NCBI RefSeq assembly: GCF_000202635.1
Contig: NC_015125.1
Coordinates: 2,170,001-2,234,000 of the forward strand
Source of the DNA: Microbacterium testaceum StLB037
GTDB taxonomy: Bacteria > Actinomycetota > Actinomycetes > Actinomycetales > Microbacteriaceae
Direction: 5' to 3'
Length of the DNA stretch: 64,000 nt
The notes below the pieces were generated by a model, which was not told the origin of the DNA, searched no databases, and saw only the letters and a program-made list of their open reading frames with translations. This document shows positions 17,515 to 26,020 of this stretch, one piece after another (positions within the stretch are counted from its first letter, which is position 1; each line of letters begins with the position of its first letter). The position numbers and the translations under genes are program-made.

Positions 17515-19925
17515 GCCGACACCGACCAGGTCGTGCTCAGCGGCGTCTCGACGACCGACGCCCCCGCCGAGAGCGTGTAGTCACCGGGCTCGGTGACCCA
17601 CGCGCCGTCCCAGTGCGCGAGGCGCCGGGCGGGAACCGAGACCCGTGCCTCGACGCTCTCGCCGGGAGCGGCGTCGACGGTGGCGAAACCGACGAGCCAG
17701 CGCGCGGGGCGCTCGACCGCCGAGTCGGCGCGCTCGGCGTAGACCTGCACGACCTGGCGGCCGTCGCGCTCGCCGGTGTTGGTCACGCGGACCACGAGGT
17801 CGTCTCCGTCGCGCTCCGTGGCATCCCACGACCAGGTCGTATAGCCCAGGCCGTGACCGAACGGGAACGCGGGGGCGGTGTCGGCGCGCAGCCATGCGCG
17901 GTAGCCGACGTGGATGCCCTCCTCGTAGCGCAGCACGCCGTCGGTGGGGGTGACGTCGAGCACCGGCACGTCGGCCATGCTCGCGGGCCACGTGGTGGGC
18001 AGGCGGCCGCCAGGCTCGGCGGCACCGGTGAGGACCGCCGCGAGGGCGGTGCCGAACTCCTGACCGCCGAAGTACCCCTGCACGACGGCGGCGACCTCAT
18101 CCGCCCAGGGCAGCACGACGGGGGAGCCCGCGTTGACGATCACGATCGTGCGGGGGTTGGCCCGGACGACCGCGCGCACGAGGTCGTCCTGACGACCCGG
18201 CAGGTCGAGCGAGGTGCGGTCGTAGCCCTCCGACTCGACCTTCGAGTTCGTGCCCACCACGACGACGGCCACCTCGGCCGCCTCGGCGGCGGCGACGGCG
18301 CGGGCGATGAGCTCGTCGGGATCGGTCCGCTCGGGGGCGATGCCGAGGGTCGCGCTCATCGCGCCGGAGAGCGCCCCGGAGCCGTCGCGCGAGAACTCCG
18401 CACGCACCGCGATCTCGCGCCCGGCCTCGACCTCGACGGTGGCCGTGACGGACGGGGGATTGAGGAAGGCGGCCCCCAGGTCGGTGCCCTCGAGGACGGG
18501 GGTGTCGTCGAGCACGAGCTCATCGTCGACGAAGATCTTCGCGGGGTTGCCGCCGGCGAAGCCCAGCTCGATCGCGCCCGACTGCTCGGGCGTGTAGACG
18601 GTCTCGAAGATGACCGTGCGGCTCGCCTCGATCGGGGCGTCGCCGCCGAACCACACCAGCGCCGACGCACGACGGTCCTCGGCGAACAGCTCGGTGCCCG
18701 CGGCATCCAGGAACCGCACGCGCAGACCGGGCTCGCCCGTGGCGGGGTTGCGCATCTGGGAGAGCGGCAGCTCGGCCACGCCCTCCTGCGTGACGGCGCC
18801 GAGCTCGTACGTGACCCGCTCCTCGCCGAACGCGTCGCGCAGGCCCGCGAGGGGAGAGACGACGTGCGCGGGGATGACCGTCGCGCTGCCGCCGCCCTGC
18901 GTCCGCGCGTCGCGCGCGTTCTGTCCGATGACGGCGACGGATGCCACGGCCCCGTCGTCGAGGGGGAGGATGCCGTCGTTGCTCAGGAGCACCGTGCCGG
19001 CGATCGCCGACTCGCGCGCGAACTCCGTGGCATCCACCGTGGCAGGCTCGATCGCGGTGCTGCCCTCGAGGGCGCCGACGCGCTCGGCGAGCAGCAGCAG
19101 ACGCAGCACCTTGCGGTCGAGGTCGGCCTCCTGCACGCGGCCGTCGCGGACGGCCTCGACGAGGTCGGCCCAGGCCGGGGCGGGTCCGGGCATCGCGAGG
19201 TCCTGCGCCGCGGCCACGGCGTCGAGCGAGCGGACGGCGGTCCAGTCGCTGATGACCACGCCGTCGAAGCCCCACTCGGAGTTCAGCGGCGTCTCGAGGA
19301 GGTCGTTCTCGGTCATCGTCACGCCGTCGACGGAGTTGTACGAGCTCATGATCGACCACGCGCCGGCGTCGACCGTGCGCTCGAACGGAGCGAGGTACAG
19401 CTCGCGGAGCGCGCGCTCGTCGACCTGCACGTCGACGGTGAAGCGGTCGGTCTCGGAGTCGTTCGCGACGAAGTGCTTGGGGGTCGCGGCGACGCCGTTG
19501 TCCTGCAGGCCGCGCACGTACGCGGCGCCCAGCTCGGCGGTGAGTTCGGGGTCCTCGCTCAGGCACTCGAAGTGGCGGCCGCCGAGCGGCGAGCGGTGCA
19601 GGTTGATGGTCGGTCCGAGCACGACGTCGACACCCTTGCGACGAGCCTCGGATGCCGCGGCCGCACCGTACCGGTACGCGAGATCCACATCCCACGAGGC
19701 GGCCAGCGCCGACCCCGACGGCATGTTGAGCGAGGGCTCGCGCTCGTCCCAGCGGGGGCCGCGGACGCCCGCGGGACCGTCCGACAGGGTCATCGCGCGC
19801 AGCCCGATCTCGGGCAGGGGGACGGTGGTCCAGAAGTCGGCGCCCTGCACGAGGGCCGCCTTCTGCTCGAGGGTCAGCGCCGAAAGCAGCGGGACGAGGT
19901 GGTCGGTGGCAGACGAAGCAGTCAC
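17511..19925 (-). CDS. Glycoside hydrolase family 3 beta-glycosidase with PA14 insert
   Basis: This 804-residue enzyme releases terminal beta-glucose or beta-xylose from oligosaccharides. The GTG start at 19925 is preceded by GGAAAGA. The N-terminal barrel has SDGPAGVRGP, KHFVANDSE and GFDGVVISDW, with nucleophile Asp227. A PA14-like sandwich is inserted at about 400-530 (LRVRFLDAAGTELF ... AKIFVDDELVLDD). The second alpha/beta domain has VVVVGTNSKVESEGYDR and GQEFGTALAAVLTG. The C-terminal FnIII-like domain ends TTWSVSA. There is no signal peptide, fitting action on imported sugars. It is the first glycosidase after the ABC genes, 23 bases downstream of the second ATPase. Confidence 0.96.
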   Translation of the reverse strand: MTASSATDHLVPLLSALTLEQKAALVQGADFWTTVPLPEIGLRAMTLSDGPAGVRGPRWDEREPSLNMPSGSALAASWDVDLAYRYGAAAASEARRKGVDVVLGPTINLHRSPLGGRHFECLSEDPELTAELGAAYVRGLQDNGVAATPKHFVANDSETDRFTVDVQVDERALRELYLAPFERTVDAGAWSIMSSYNSVDGVTMTENDLLETPLNSEWGFDGVVISDWTAVRSLDAVAAAQDLAMPGPAPAWADLVEAVRDGRVQEADLDRKVLRLLLLAERVGALEGSTAIEPATVDATEFARESAIAGTVLLSNDGILPLDDGAVASVAVIGQNARDARTQGGGSATVIPAHVVSPLAGLRDAFGEERVTYELGAVTQEGVAELPLSQMRNPATGEPGLRVRFLDAAGTELFAEDRRASALVWFGGDAPIEASRTVIFETVYTPEQSGAIELGFAGGNPAKIFVDDELVLDDTPVLEGTDLGAAFLNPPSVTATVEVEAGREIAVRAEFSRDGSGALSGAMSATLGIAPERTDPDELIARAVAAAEAAEVAVVVVGTNSKVESEGYDRTSLDLPGRQDDLVRAVVRANPRTIVIVNAGSPVVLPWADEVAAVVQGYFGGQEFGTALAAVLTGAAEPGGRLPTTWPASMADVPVLDVTPTDGVLRYEEGIHVGYRAWLRADTAPAFPFGHGLGYTTWSWDATERDGDDLVVRVTNTGERDGRQVVQVYAERADSAVERPARWLVGFATVDAAPGESVEARVSVPARRLAHWDGAWVTEPGDYTLSAGASVVETPLSTTWSVSA

Positions 19926-19948
19926 GGTGGTCTTTCCGGTGGGGAGGG

Positions 19949-20779
19949 TCAGGATGCCGACAGCAGGGCGCGTCGCGCGGCGCGTCGCTCTTCCTGGCGG
20001 TCGGGGTCGGGCACGGGCGCGGCCATGAAGAGACGCTGCGTGTACGGGTGCTCGGGCGTGGAGGTGACGCGGTCGGCGTCGCCGGTCTCGACGATCTCGC
20101 CCTTGTACATCACGGCCACGCGGTGGCTGATGTGACGGACGACGGCGAGGTCGTGCGTGACGAAGAGGTACGCCACTCCCGTGCGGTTCTGGATCTCGAT
20201 GAACAGGTCCAGCACGCGGGCCTGCGTCGACAGGTCGAGCGCCGACACGGGCTCGTCGCACACGATGAGCCGCGGCTGCAGCGCGAGCGCGCGGGCGATG
20301 GCCACGCGCTGACGCTGTCCGCCCGAGAACTCGCGCGGCAGGCGGTTGCGGGCGTCGGCGGGGAGCCCGACCTGGTCGAGCAGGTCGCGCACGCGCTTCT
20401 TGGCATCGGATGCCGAGACCCCGGCCACCGTGAGCGGCTCGATGAGGATCTGCTCGACGGTCATCGAGGGGTTGAGCGACGAGTACGGGTCCTGGAAGAC
20501 GACCTGGATCTCGGAGCTCAGCGCGCGGCGCGCGGAGCGGCCGAGGTGCGAGATGTCGCGACCGTCGTAGGTGATCTTCCCGCCGGTCACCGGGGCGAGG
20601 CCGAGGGCGGCGCGGCCGAGCGTGGTCTTGCCCGACCCCGACTCGCCGACCAGGCCCACGGTCTCGCCGGGGAGGATGTCGAGCGAGACGCCCTTGAGGG
20701 CCTGGAACGGCTTCGCGCGGAAGCCCTTGCCGGGGTACTCGACGACGAGGTCGTCGATGGTCAGCAGCGGGGTGCTCAT
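19949..20779 (-). CDS. ABC transporter ATPase, DppF/OppF type
   Basis: This 276-residue cytoplasmic ATPase energises a peptide-family (Dpp/Opp) importer. The Walker A is GESGSGKTT (45-53), the signature SGGQRQR and the Walker B LIVCDEPVSALD; the C-terminal HPYTQRLFMAAPVPDP is the oligopeptide-ATPase tail. The start ATG overlaps the previous stop in ATGA. Because the operon continues with four glycosidase-type genes, the transporter probably imports oligosaccharides. Dpp-family importers for cello- and xylo-oligosaccharides are well known in other bacteria. Confidence 0.94.
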   Translation of the reverse strand: MSTPLLTIDDLVVEYPGKGFRAKPFQALKGVSLDILPGETVGLVGESGSGKTTLGRAALGLAPVTGGKITYDGRDISHLGRSARRALSSEIQVVFQDPYSSLNPSMTVEQILIEPLTVAGVSASDAKKRVRDLLDQVGLPADARNRLPREFSGGQRQRVAIARALALQPRLIVCDEPVSALDLSTQARVLDLFIEIQNRTGVAYLFVTHDLAVVRHISHRVAVMYKGEIVETGDADRVTSTPEHPYTQRLFMAAPVPDPDRQEERRAARRALLSAS

Positions 20780-22641
20780 GCCACCACTCCGTTCTCGGCG
20801 CCGAGCGGCGGCCGCGCGGGACCCTCGTCGAGGATCGCGTCCAGCAGCGCCCGCGTGTACGGGTGCTGCGCGTCGTTGAAGATGGCCCGCACGGGACCCT
20901 GTTCGACGAAGCGACCGTTCTGCATCACGGTCACCCGGTCGCAGAGGTCGGCGACGACGCCGAAGTTGTGCGTGACGAGCAGCATCGCCATGTGTCGCTC
21001 CTGCTGCAGGTCGCGCAGCAGTTCGAGCACCTCGGCCTGCACCGTGACGTCGAGAGCCGTGGTGGGCTCGTCGGCGATGATCAGCTCGGGGTCGGTCGAG
21101 ATGGCCCCGGCGATGAGCACGCGCTGCGCCATGCCGCCCGAGACCTCGAAGGGGTAGGCGTCGAACGTGCGCTTCGGCTCGGGGATGCCCACGCGGGCGA
21201 GCAGGTCGAGCGAACGCTCCCGCGCGTCCTTGGCCGAGAGGTGCAGGTGCTTGCGCAGCGGCTCCACCAGCTGGCTGCCGATCGTGAACGCGGGGTCGAG
21301 GTTGCTCATCGGCTCCTGGGGGATGTACCCGATGCGCTTGCCGCGCACGCCCGCGTACGTGCGCTCCGAGGCGTCGGCCAGGTCGATGCCGTCGAACGAG
21401 ATGGTGCCGCCGGTGACCGAGCCGCCGCGGGGCAGGAGCCCCAGGACGCCGAACGCGGTCTGGGTCTTGCCGGAGCCCGACTCGCCGATGAGGCCGTGCA
21501 CCTCGCCCTTGCGGATGTCGAGCGAGACGCCGTGCACGACCTCGATGTGCGAGCCGTCGGCCTGGTCGTACCCGACCCGCAGGTCGCGGACACGCAGCAC
21601 CGGTTCGGTGGACTTGCTGCGCGCGTCCTCGCGGTGCACGATCACGTCGCCGTCGGCGACCTCGGGGATCTCGTCGGGGTCGGTGAGGTCACCGCCGCCG
21701 AGCGCCACGGAGGTGGTCGCGGTGGCGATCGAGCCGGTCGCGGTCAGCACCGCGCGGCGGCGGCGGCGACGCACGGTGACCGTGCGCTCGAGCTCGTCGC
21801 GCAGCACGTTGGCCAGCAGCGTCAGGGCGATGCAGGTCAGGGCGATCGCGAGCGAGGGCCAGACCAGCAGGACCGGGTTCTTGTAGATGTTCTTGAACCC
21901 GTCGGTGAGCATCGAGCCCCAGGTGGGGACGTTGACGTCGCCGAGGCCGAGGAACTCCAGGCCCGACTGGATCGCGATGGCGATGCCGGCGATGATCGCG
22001 GACTGGATGATGATGGGCGCCCGCACGACCGAGAAGACGTGGCGTCCGATGATGCGGAGGTCGCTCAGACCCGACACACGCGCAGCGTCCACGTACAGCT
22101 CGCTGCGCACCGCGGTGACCGAGGCGTAGACGAGGCGGAAGTACGCGGGGGCGAGCAGGATGCCGAAGATCACCATCGACAGCCAGACCGAGGGACCGAG
22201 CACGGCGCGCGCCGCGAGCAGCACGACAATGCCGGGGAGGGCCATGTTCAGCTCGGTGACCCACGTGGCGGCGGTGTTGAACCAGCCCTGGTAGTAGCCC
22301 GCGATCAGGCCGCTGACCACACCGAGCACGACGGCGACGACGAGCGCGATCAGGGCGGCGGCGATGCTCGTCTGAGTGGCGGCGAGCAGGCGCGAGAGCA
22401 CATCGCGACCGCTGCCGTCGGTGCCCAGGATGTGGGCGCCCGAGGGGCTCGCGAGGATCGCGCGGATGTCGGCGAAGTTCGGGTCCTGCGGGGCGATGAG
22501 GGGGCCGATGATCGCCAGCAGCGCGATGAGCGCGAGGAAGCCGAGCGAGACGAGGCCGAGGGGACGCCGCAGCAGGCGGCGGAACAGCGCCACGCGGACC
22601 GGGGCGACCGGAACGGCGGGGGGAACGGCGATGGCGGTCAT
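20776..22641 (-). CDS. Fused ABC permease-ATPase, DppC-DppD type
   Basis: This 621-residue fusion joins a DppC-like permease (about 1-310; EELNMALPG-like region and the coupling helix around YVDAARVSGLSDLRII) with a DppD-like ATPase (about 345-621). The ATPase has Walker A GESGSGKTQ, the signature VSGGMAQRV and the Walker B LIIADEPTTALD, plus the HPYTRALL tail. A charged linker of about 40 residues connects the halves. The start ATG 22641 overlaps the DppB stop, and the stop overlaps the DppF start. There is no frameshift; the frame is continuous. Such fusions occur in actinobacterial Dpp-like systems. Confidence 0.93.
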   Translation of the reverse strand: MTAIAVPPAVPVAPVRVALFRRLLRRPLGLVSLGFLALIALLAIIGPLIAPQDPNFADIRAILASPSGAHILGTDGSGRDVLSRLLAATQTSIAAALIALVVAVVLGVVSGLIAGYYQGWFNTAATWVTELNMALPGIVVLLAARAVLGPSVWLSMVIFGILLAPAYFRLVYASVTAVRSELYVDAARVSGLSDLRIIGRHVFSVVRAPIIIQSAIIAGIAIAIQSGLEFLGLGDVNVPTWGSMLTDGFKNIYKNPVLLVWPSLAIALTCIALTLLANVLRDELERTVTVRRRRRRAVLTATGSIATATTSVALGGGDLTDPDEIPEVADGDVIVHREDARSKSTEPVLRVRDLRVGYDQADGSHIEVVHGVSLDIRKGEVHGLIGESGSGKTQTAFGVLGLLPRGGSVTGGTISFDGIDLADASERTYAGVRGKRIGYIPQEPMSNLDPAFTIGSQLVEPLRKHLHLSAKDARERSLDLLARVGIPEPKRTFDAYPFEVSGGMAQRVLIAGAISTDPELIIADEPTTALDVTVQAEVLELLRDLQQERHMAMLLVTHNFGVVADLCDRVTVMQNGRFVEQGPVRAIFNDAQHPYTRALLDAILDEGPARPPLGAENGVVA

Positions 22642-23579
22642 GACAGTCGCACCTTCGGGTTGAGAGCGGCCTGAGCCAGGTCGATGAGGAGGTTGACCAC
22701 CACGACGATGATCGCGAAGGCGATCACGAGGCCCATGACGACGGGGATGTCGCCTTGCGTGGTGGCGCGGACGCTGAGCTGACCCATGCCGGGGATGGCG
22801 AAGATCTGCTCGACGATGACCGCGCCGCCGAGGAGCCCGACGAACTGCACGGCGAGCACCGCGAGGGCGGGGCCGCCGGCGTTGCGCAGCACGTGGCGGT
22901 AGATGACGGAGTTCTCGCTGAGGCCGCGGGCCCGGAGGGTGCGGACGTAGTCGCGCGAGGTGGCGTCGATCACGGAGCCGCGCACCTGCTGCGCGACGGT
23001 GGCGATCGCGCCGATCGAGAGCGCCACGATCGGGAGGACCACGGATGCCACCCACCCGCTGAACGAGGTGGTGAGGGGCGTGTACCCGGTGGCCTTGAAC
23101 CAGCCGAGGTTCACCGCGAAGACGAGCACGAGCAGCAGCGCGATGAGGAAGCCCGGGACGGCGAAGCCGACGAGCGAGAGGAACTGGACTCCGGCGTCGA
23201 TCACTCCGCCGCGGCGGGCGGCGAGGACGCCGAGGAGGATCGAGAGGATCGCCGAGACGAGGGTCGCGCCGACGACGATCGAGAGGGTGACGGATAGGCG
23301 GCCGCTGACGCTCACCGAGACGAGTTCGCCGTTGAACCAGCTGCGGCCGAGGTTGCCCGTGACGGCGGAGGAGAGCCAGTCGCCGTACTGCGCGAGCAGG
23401 GGGCGGTTCAGGCCCAGCTCGGCGGTCTTCTTGGCGACGGTCTCCGCGGTGGCGTTCTCACCGAGGATGCGGCGGGCGATGTCGCCGCCGGCGGCGTAGA
23501 GGAGGGTGAACGCGAGGAAGGAGATGACGGCGATGAGCACGACTCCGGAGAGGAGCCGGCGCACGATGAATGCGAGCAT
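22638..23579 (-). CDS. ABC transporter permease, DppB type
   Basis: This 313-residue integral membrane protein starts MLAFIVRRLLSGVVLIAVISFL, the normal DppB N-terminal helix. It has six hydrophobic segments and the EAA-like loop YVRTLRARGLSENSVIYRHVLRN. It forms the channel with the permease half of the downstream fusion. The binding-protein gene ends 63 bases upstream and the ATGA overlap links it to the fusion gene. The substrate is inferred to be an oligosaccharide from operon content. Confidence 0.95.
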   Translation of the reverse strand: MLAFIVRRLLSGVVLIAVISFLAFTLLYAAGGDIARRILGENATAETVAKKTAELGLNRPLLAQYGDWLSSAVTGNLGRSWFNGELVSVSVSGRLSVTLSIVVGATLVSAILSILLGVLAARRGGVIDAGVQFLSLVGFAVPGFLIALLLVLVFAVNLGWFKATGYTPLTTSFSGWVASVVLPIVALSIGAIATVAQQVRGSVIDATSRDYVRTLRARGLSENSVIYRHVLRNAGGPALAVLAVQFVGLLGGAVIVEQIFAIPGMGQLSVRATTQGDIPVVMGLVIAFAIIVVVVNLLIDLAQAALNPKVRLS

Positions 23580-23642
23580 GTGTGGTCCCTGGGGCCCGGG
23601 TCGGTCCGCCCGCGCCGGGGCGCGGACGGACCGACGGACGGA

Positions 23643-25166
23643 TCAGTTCTTCGGCGAGAAGTCGAAGATCGACGGGTAGGCGTTGGTGGGCCAGAACTCC
23701 AGGTTCGTGTTCGCGTCGGTCGCGAACGTGCCCTGGACGCGGAAGAACGGGGCGAACCACGCCTGGTCGACCAAGTAGGTGTTCAGCTCCTTGACCGCGG
23801 TGTCCGACTCGGCCTGCGATCCGGTCTGGATCGTCGAGATGAGCGCGTCGACCTTCGGGTCCTCGTACTTGAAGGGGTTGAAGGTCGCGTCCGGAGCGAT
23901 CATGAAGTTGATCAGCTGCCAGTCGGGGTTCTGCTCCAGAGCCATCCACGTCGCCGGGTACTTCGGGGCGAGCATGTCGGTGATGAAGTTGCCGGTGCCG
24001 GGGTCGGTGTAGTTGACCGTGATGCCGATGTCCGACAGCTGCTGGGCGACGAGGTCGAATGTCTGCTGGAACGCGGGCGTCGACATCATGTTCAGCGTGA
24101 AGCCGTTCGGGTAGCCCGCGTCGGCGAGGAGCTTCTTCGCGGCAGCGGGGTCGTACGGGTACGTGCTGTCGAGCGACTCGTCGTACGCGACCGAGGTCTT
24201 CGGGAAGACCTGCTCGGTCACGGTGCCGTAGCCGGTCTGCAGCGACTGCAGCAGCGCCTCGCGGTCGAAGGCCATGTTGATGGCCTGACGGACCTTGACG
24301 TCGGCGAGCTGGGGCGCCATGGTGCCGGCGCGGTCGAGCAGGAGCAGACCCTGGAAGTCGAGCTCGTTGGACTCGATCGTCCAGCCGGCGCCCTCCACCT
24401 CGCTGATGGTGTTGTTGTCGGCGATCTTCGCGCCGTTGGCCTCACCCGCGCGGATCGCGTTGAGCGTCGCGGTCGGGTCCTCGAGGACGTTGATGGTGAG
24501 GTTCTGGTACTTGACCGCGTCCTTGTTCCAGTAGTCCGGGTTCGCGGTGTAGTTGTACGTGGTGCCCGTGACCGACGAGGCGGTGTCGAGGATGTAGGGG
24601 CCCGAGCCGATCGGGTTCGTCGCGACGTCGGCGTTGCCGAACGAGGACGGCGCCTCGATGAGGCCGGGGGCGATCGAGAGCAGGTTGACGAGCGACGGGT
24701 CGGGAGCGGTCTGGGTGATCGTCACCGTGGTGGCGTCGACGGCGGCGAACTCCTTGCCCGCGAGCGTGGCGGCCTGCGGCGAGGTGCCGTCGCGGAAGCG
24801 CTCGAGGCTCGCGACGACGGCGGACGCGTCGAGCGGCGTCCCGTCGGTGAAGGTCACGCCGTCCTTCAGGGTCAGCGTGAGCACCGTCTTGTCGTCGTTG
24901 TACTCCCACGCGGTGGCCAGCCAGGGCTGGATCTCGCCCTTCGAGTCCTTCTGCAGGAGCGTGTCGAACACCGCCTGGAAGAACGGGCTCCGGTTGCCGT
25001 ACTCGGCGCCGGCGCCGATGTCGTAGCTCGTGGGCGAAGCGATCGCGGTCAGCGTGAGTCGATCAGCGCTGCCGGAGCCCTCGCTCCCCGACCCTCCGCC
25101 GGAGCATCCCGTCAGCACCAGTGCTGCCGCGACGGCGAGGGCTGCTGTGGCCTTCCATCGGAACAT
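23643..25166 (-). CDS. ABC transporter substrate-binding lipoprotein, SBP family 5
   Basis: This 507-residue family 5 solute-binding lipoprotein is first in the large - strand glycan operon. The start ATG 25166 (MFRWKATAALA) is preferred over ATG 25181 because AAGGGA lies 6 bases upstream of it. The lipobox LVLTGC places Cys near residue 19, followed by a Gly/Ser linker. Family 5 signatures include EYNDDKTVLTLTLKDGVTFTDGTPL and the DREALLQSL region. These proteins bind peptides or oligosaccharides; the downstream GH3, GH43 and GH78 genes favour sugars. Expression is probably controlled by the divergent TetR regulator through the palindromes at 25241-25277. Confidence 0.93.
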   Translation of the reverse strand: MFRWKATAALAVAAALVLTGCSGGGSGSEGSGSADRLTLTAIASPTSYDIGAGAEYGNRSPFFQAVFDTLLQKDSKGEIQPWLATAWEYNDDKTVLTLTLKDGVTFTDGTPLDASAVVASLERFRDGTSPQAATLAGKEFAAVDATTVTITQTAPDPSLVNLLSIAPGLIEAPSSFGNADVATNPIGSGPYILDTASSVTGTTYNYTANPDYWNKDAVKYQNLTINVLEDPTATLNAIRAGEANGAKIADNNTISEVEGAGWTIESNELDFQGLLLLDRAGTMAPQLADVKVRQAINMAFDREALLQSLQTGYGTVTEQVFPKTSVAYDESLDSTYPYDPAAAKKLLADAGYPNGFTLNMMSTPAFQQTFDLVAQQLSDIGITVNYTDPGTGNFITDMLAPKYPATWMALEQNPDWQLINFMIAPDATFNPFKYEDPKVDALISTIQTGSQAESDTAVKELNTYLVDQAWFAPFFRVQGTFATDANTNLEFWPTNAYPSIFDFSPKN

Positions 25167-25240
25167 CTGTGTTCCCTTCATCGTGGCGATACCCCAATGG
25201 ATCGCCCTGCGCCGAGACGGTAACAGCAATTCCGAGTGCT

Positions 25241-25277
25241 CGCTAGATTTTCGAGTCAAAAAACTAGCGGTCGCTAG
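25241..25277. promoter_or_regulatory. Palindromic operator candidate between TetR gene and glycan operon
   Basis: An AT-rich island contains CTAGCG-GT-CGCTAG (25264-25277), a perfect inverted repeat. A further CGCTAG at 25241-25246 forms a second, wider inverted pair with 25264-25269. It lies between the binding-protein gene (-) and the tetR-like gene (+). Size and symmetry fit TetR-family operators. Confidence 0.55.
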
Positions 25278-25354
25278 GAATTCGTTATAAAACGGTTCAC
25301 GGAAGGTCGCTCGCTCAGCCAATGGGGTCCTGTGCGAGCGGATACGGTGGCTCA

Positions 25355-26020
25355 ATGACCGAGACGACGCGCCCTGCGCGCAAGCCACGTGGGGAGTACG
25401 CCAAAAGCGAGGCGACCCGCCAGGCGATTCTCGATGCCGCGCTGGAGGTGTTCGCCGAGTCCGGCTTCCGGGCGGGGTCTCTCCGCGAGATCGCGCAGCG
25501 TGTCGGCATGAGCGAAGCGGGTCTCCTCCACCACTTCCCGCGCAAGAGCGCCCTCCTGCTCGCGGTCCTCGATCACCGCGACGAAGCGGCGCGGGCCGTG
25601 GTCGACTTCGACCTCACCGACGGTGCCGCCACCCTGCACGGACTCGTCGAGCTCGCCGCCCTCAACGCGTCGATGCCGGGCGTGGTCGAGCTCTTCTGCA
25701 CCCTCTCCGCCGAAGCGACCTCTCCCACGCACCCGGCACACGAGTACTTCCAGAACCGGTACACCTACGTCCGCTCCCGGCTCACGGATGCCTTCGAGCG
25801 TCTCCAGACGGCCGGGCGCCTGTTCGACGGGGTCATTCCCGCCCGCGCGGCCGTCGCGACGACCGCGCTCATGGACGGCCTGCAGGTGCAGTGGCTCCTC
25901 GATCCTGCCTCGACCGACATGGCCCACGACCTCGCGGCGCACTTCCGTCTGCTGGTCCGCGGGTTCGACCTGCAGTCCCTCGAGAACGTCCTCGACCTGC
26001 AGGCGGGGGAGCCCCGATGA
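25355..26020 (+). CDS. TetR/AcrR family transcriptional regulator
   Basis: This is a 221-residue repressor. The N-terminal helix-turn-helix is clear (RQAILDAALEVFAESGFRAGSLREIAQRVGMSEAGLLHHF, about 22-62). The helical ligand domain includes a C-terminal TetR pattern (RAAVATTALMDGLQVQWLLDP). ATG 25355 is chosen over ATG 25322: a TACGGT -10 lies 6 bases before it (leaderless) and family homology starts there. The stop overlaps the GH2 start in ATGA. It probably senses an imported sugar and represses both its own operon and the divergent 15-kb glycan operon; this is inferred from layout and the palindromes between them. Confidence 0.92.
   Translation: MTETTRPARKPRGEYAKSEATRQAILDAALEVFAESGFRAGSLREIAQRVGMSEAGLLHHFPRKSALLLAVLDHRDEAARAVVDFDLTDGAATLHGLVELAALNASMPGVVELFCTLSAEATSPTHPAHEYFQNRYTYVRSRLTDAFERLQTAGRLFDGVIPARAAVATTALMDGLQVQWLLDPASTDMAHDLAAHFRLLVRGFDLQSLENVLDLQAGEPR

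Noticed and set aside
19949..25166. Nickel or dipeptide transporter
   Set aside because: Sequence family alone suggests this, but overlap and proximity to GH3, GH43 and GH78 genes make an oligosaccharide importer more likely.
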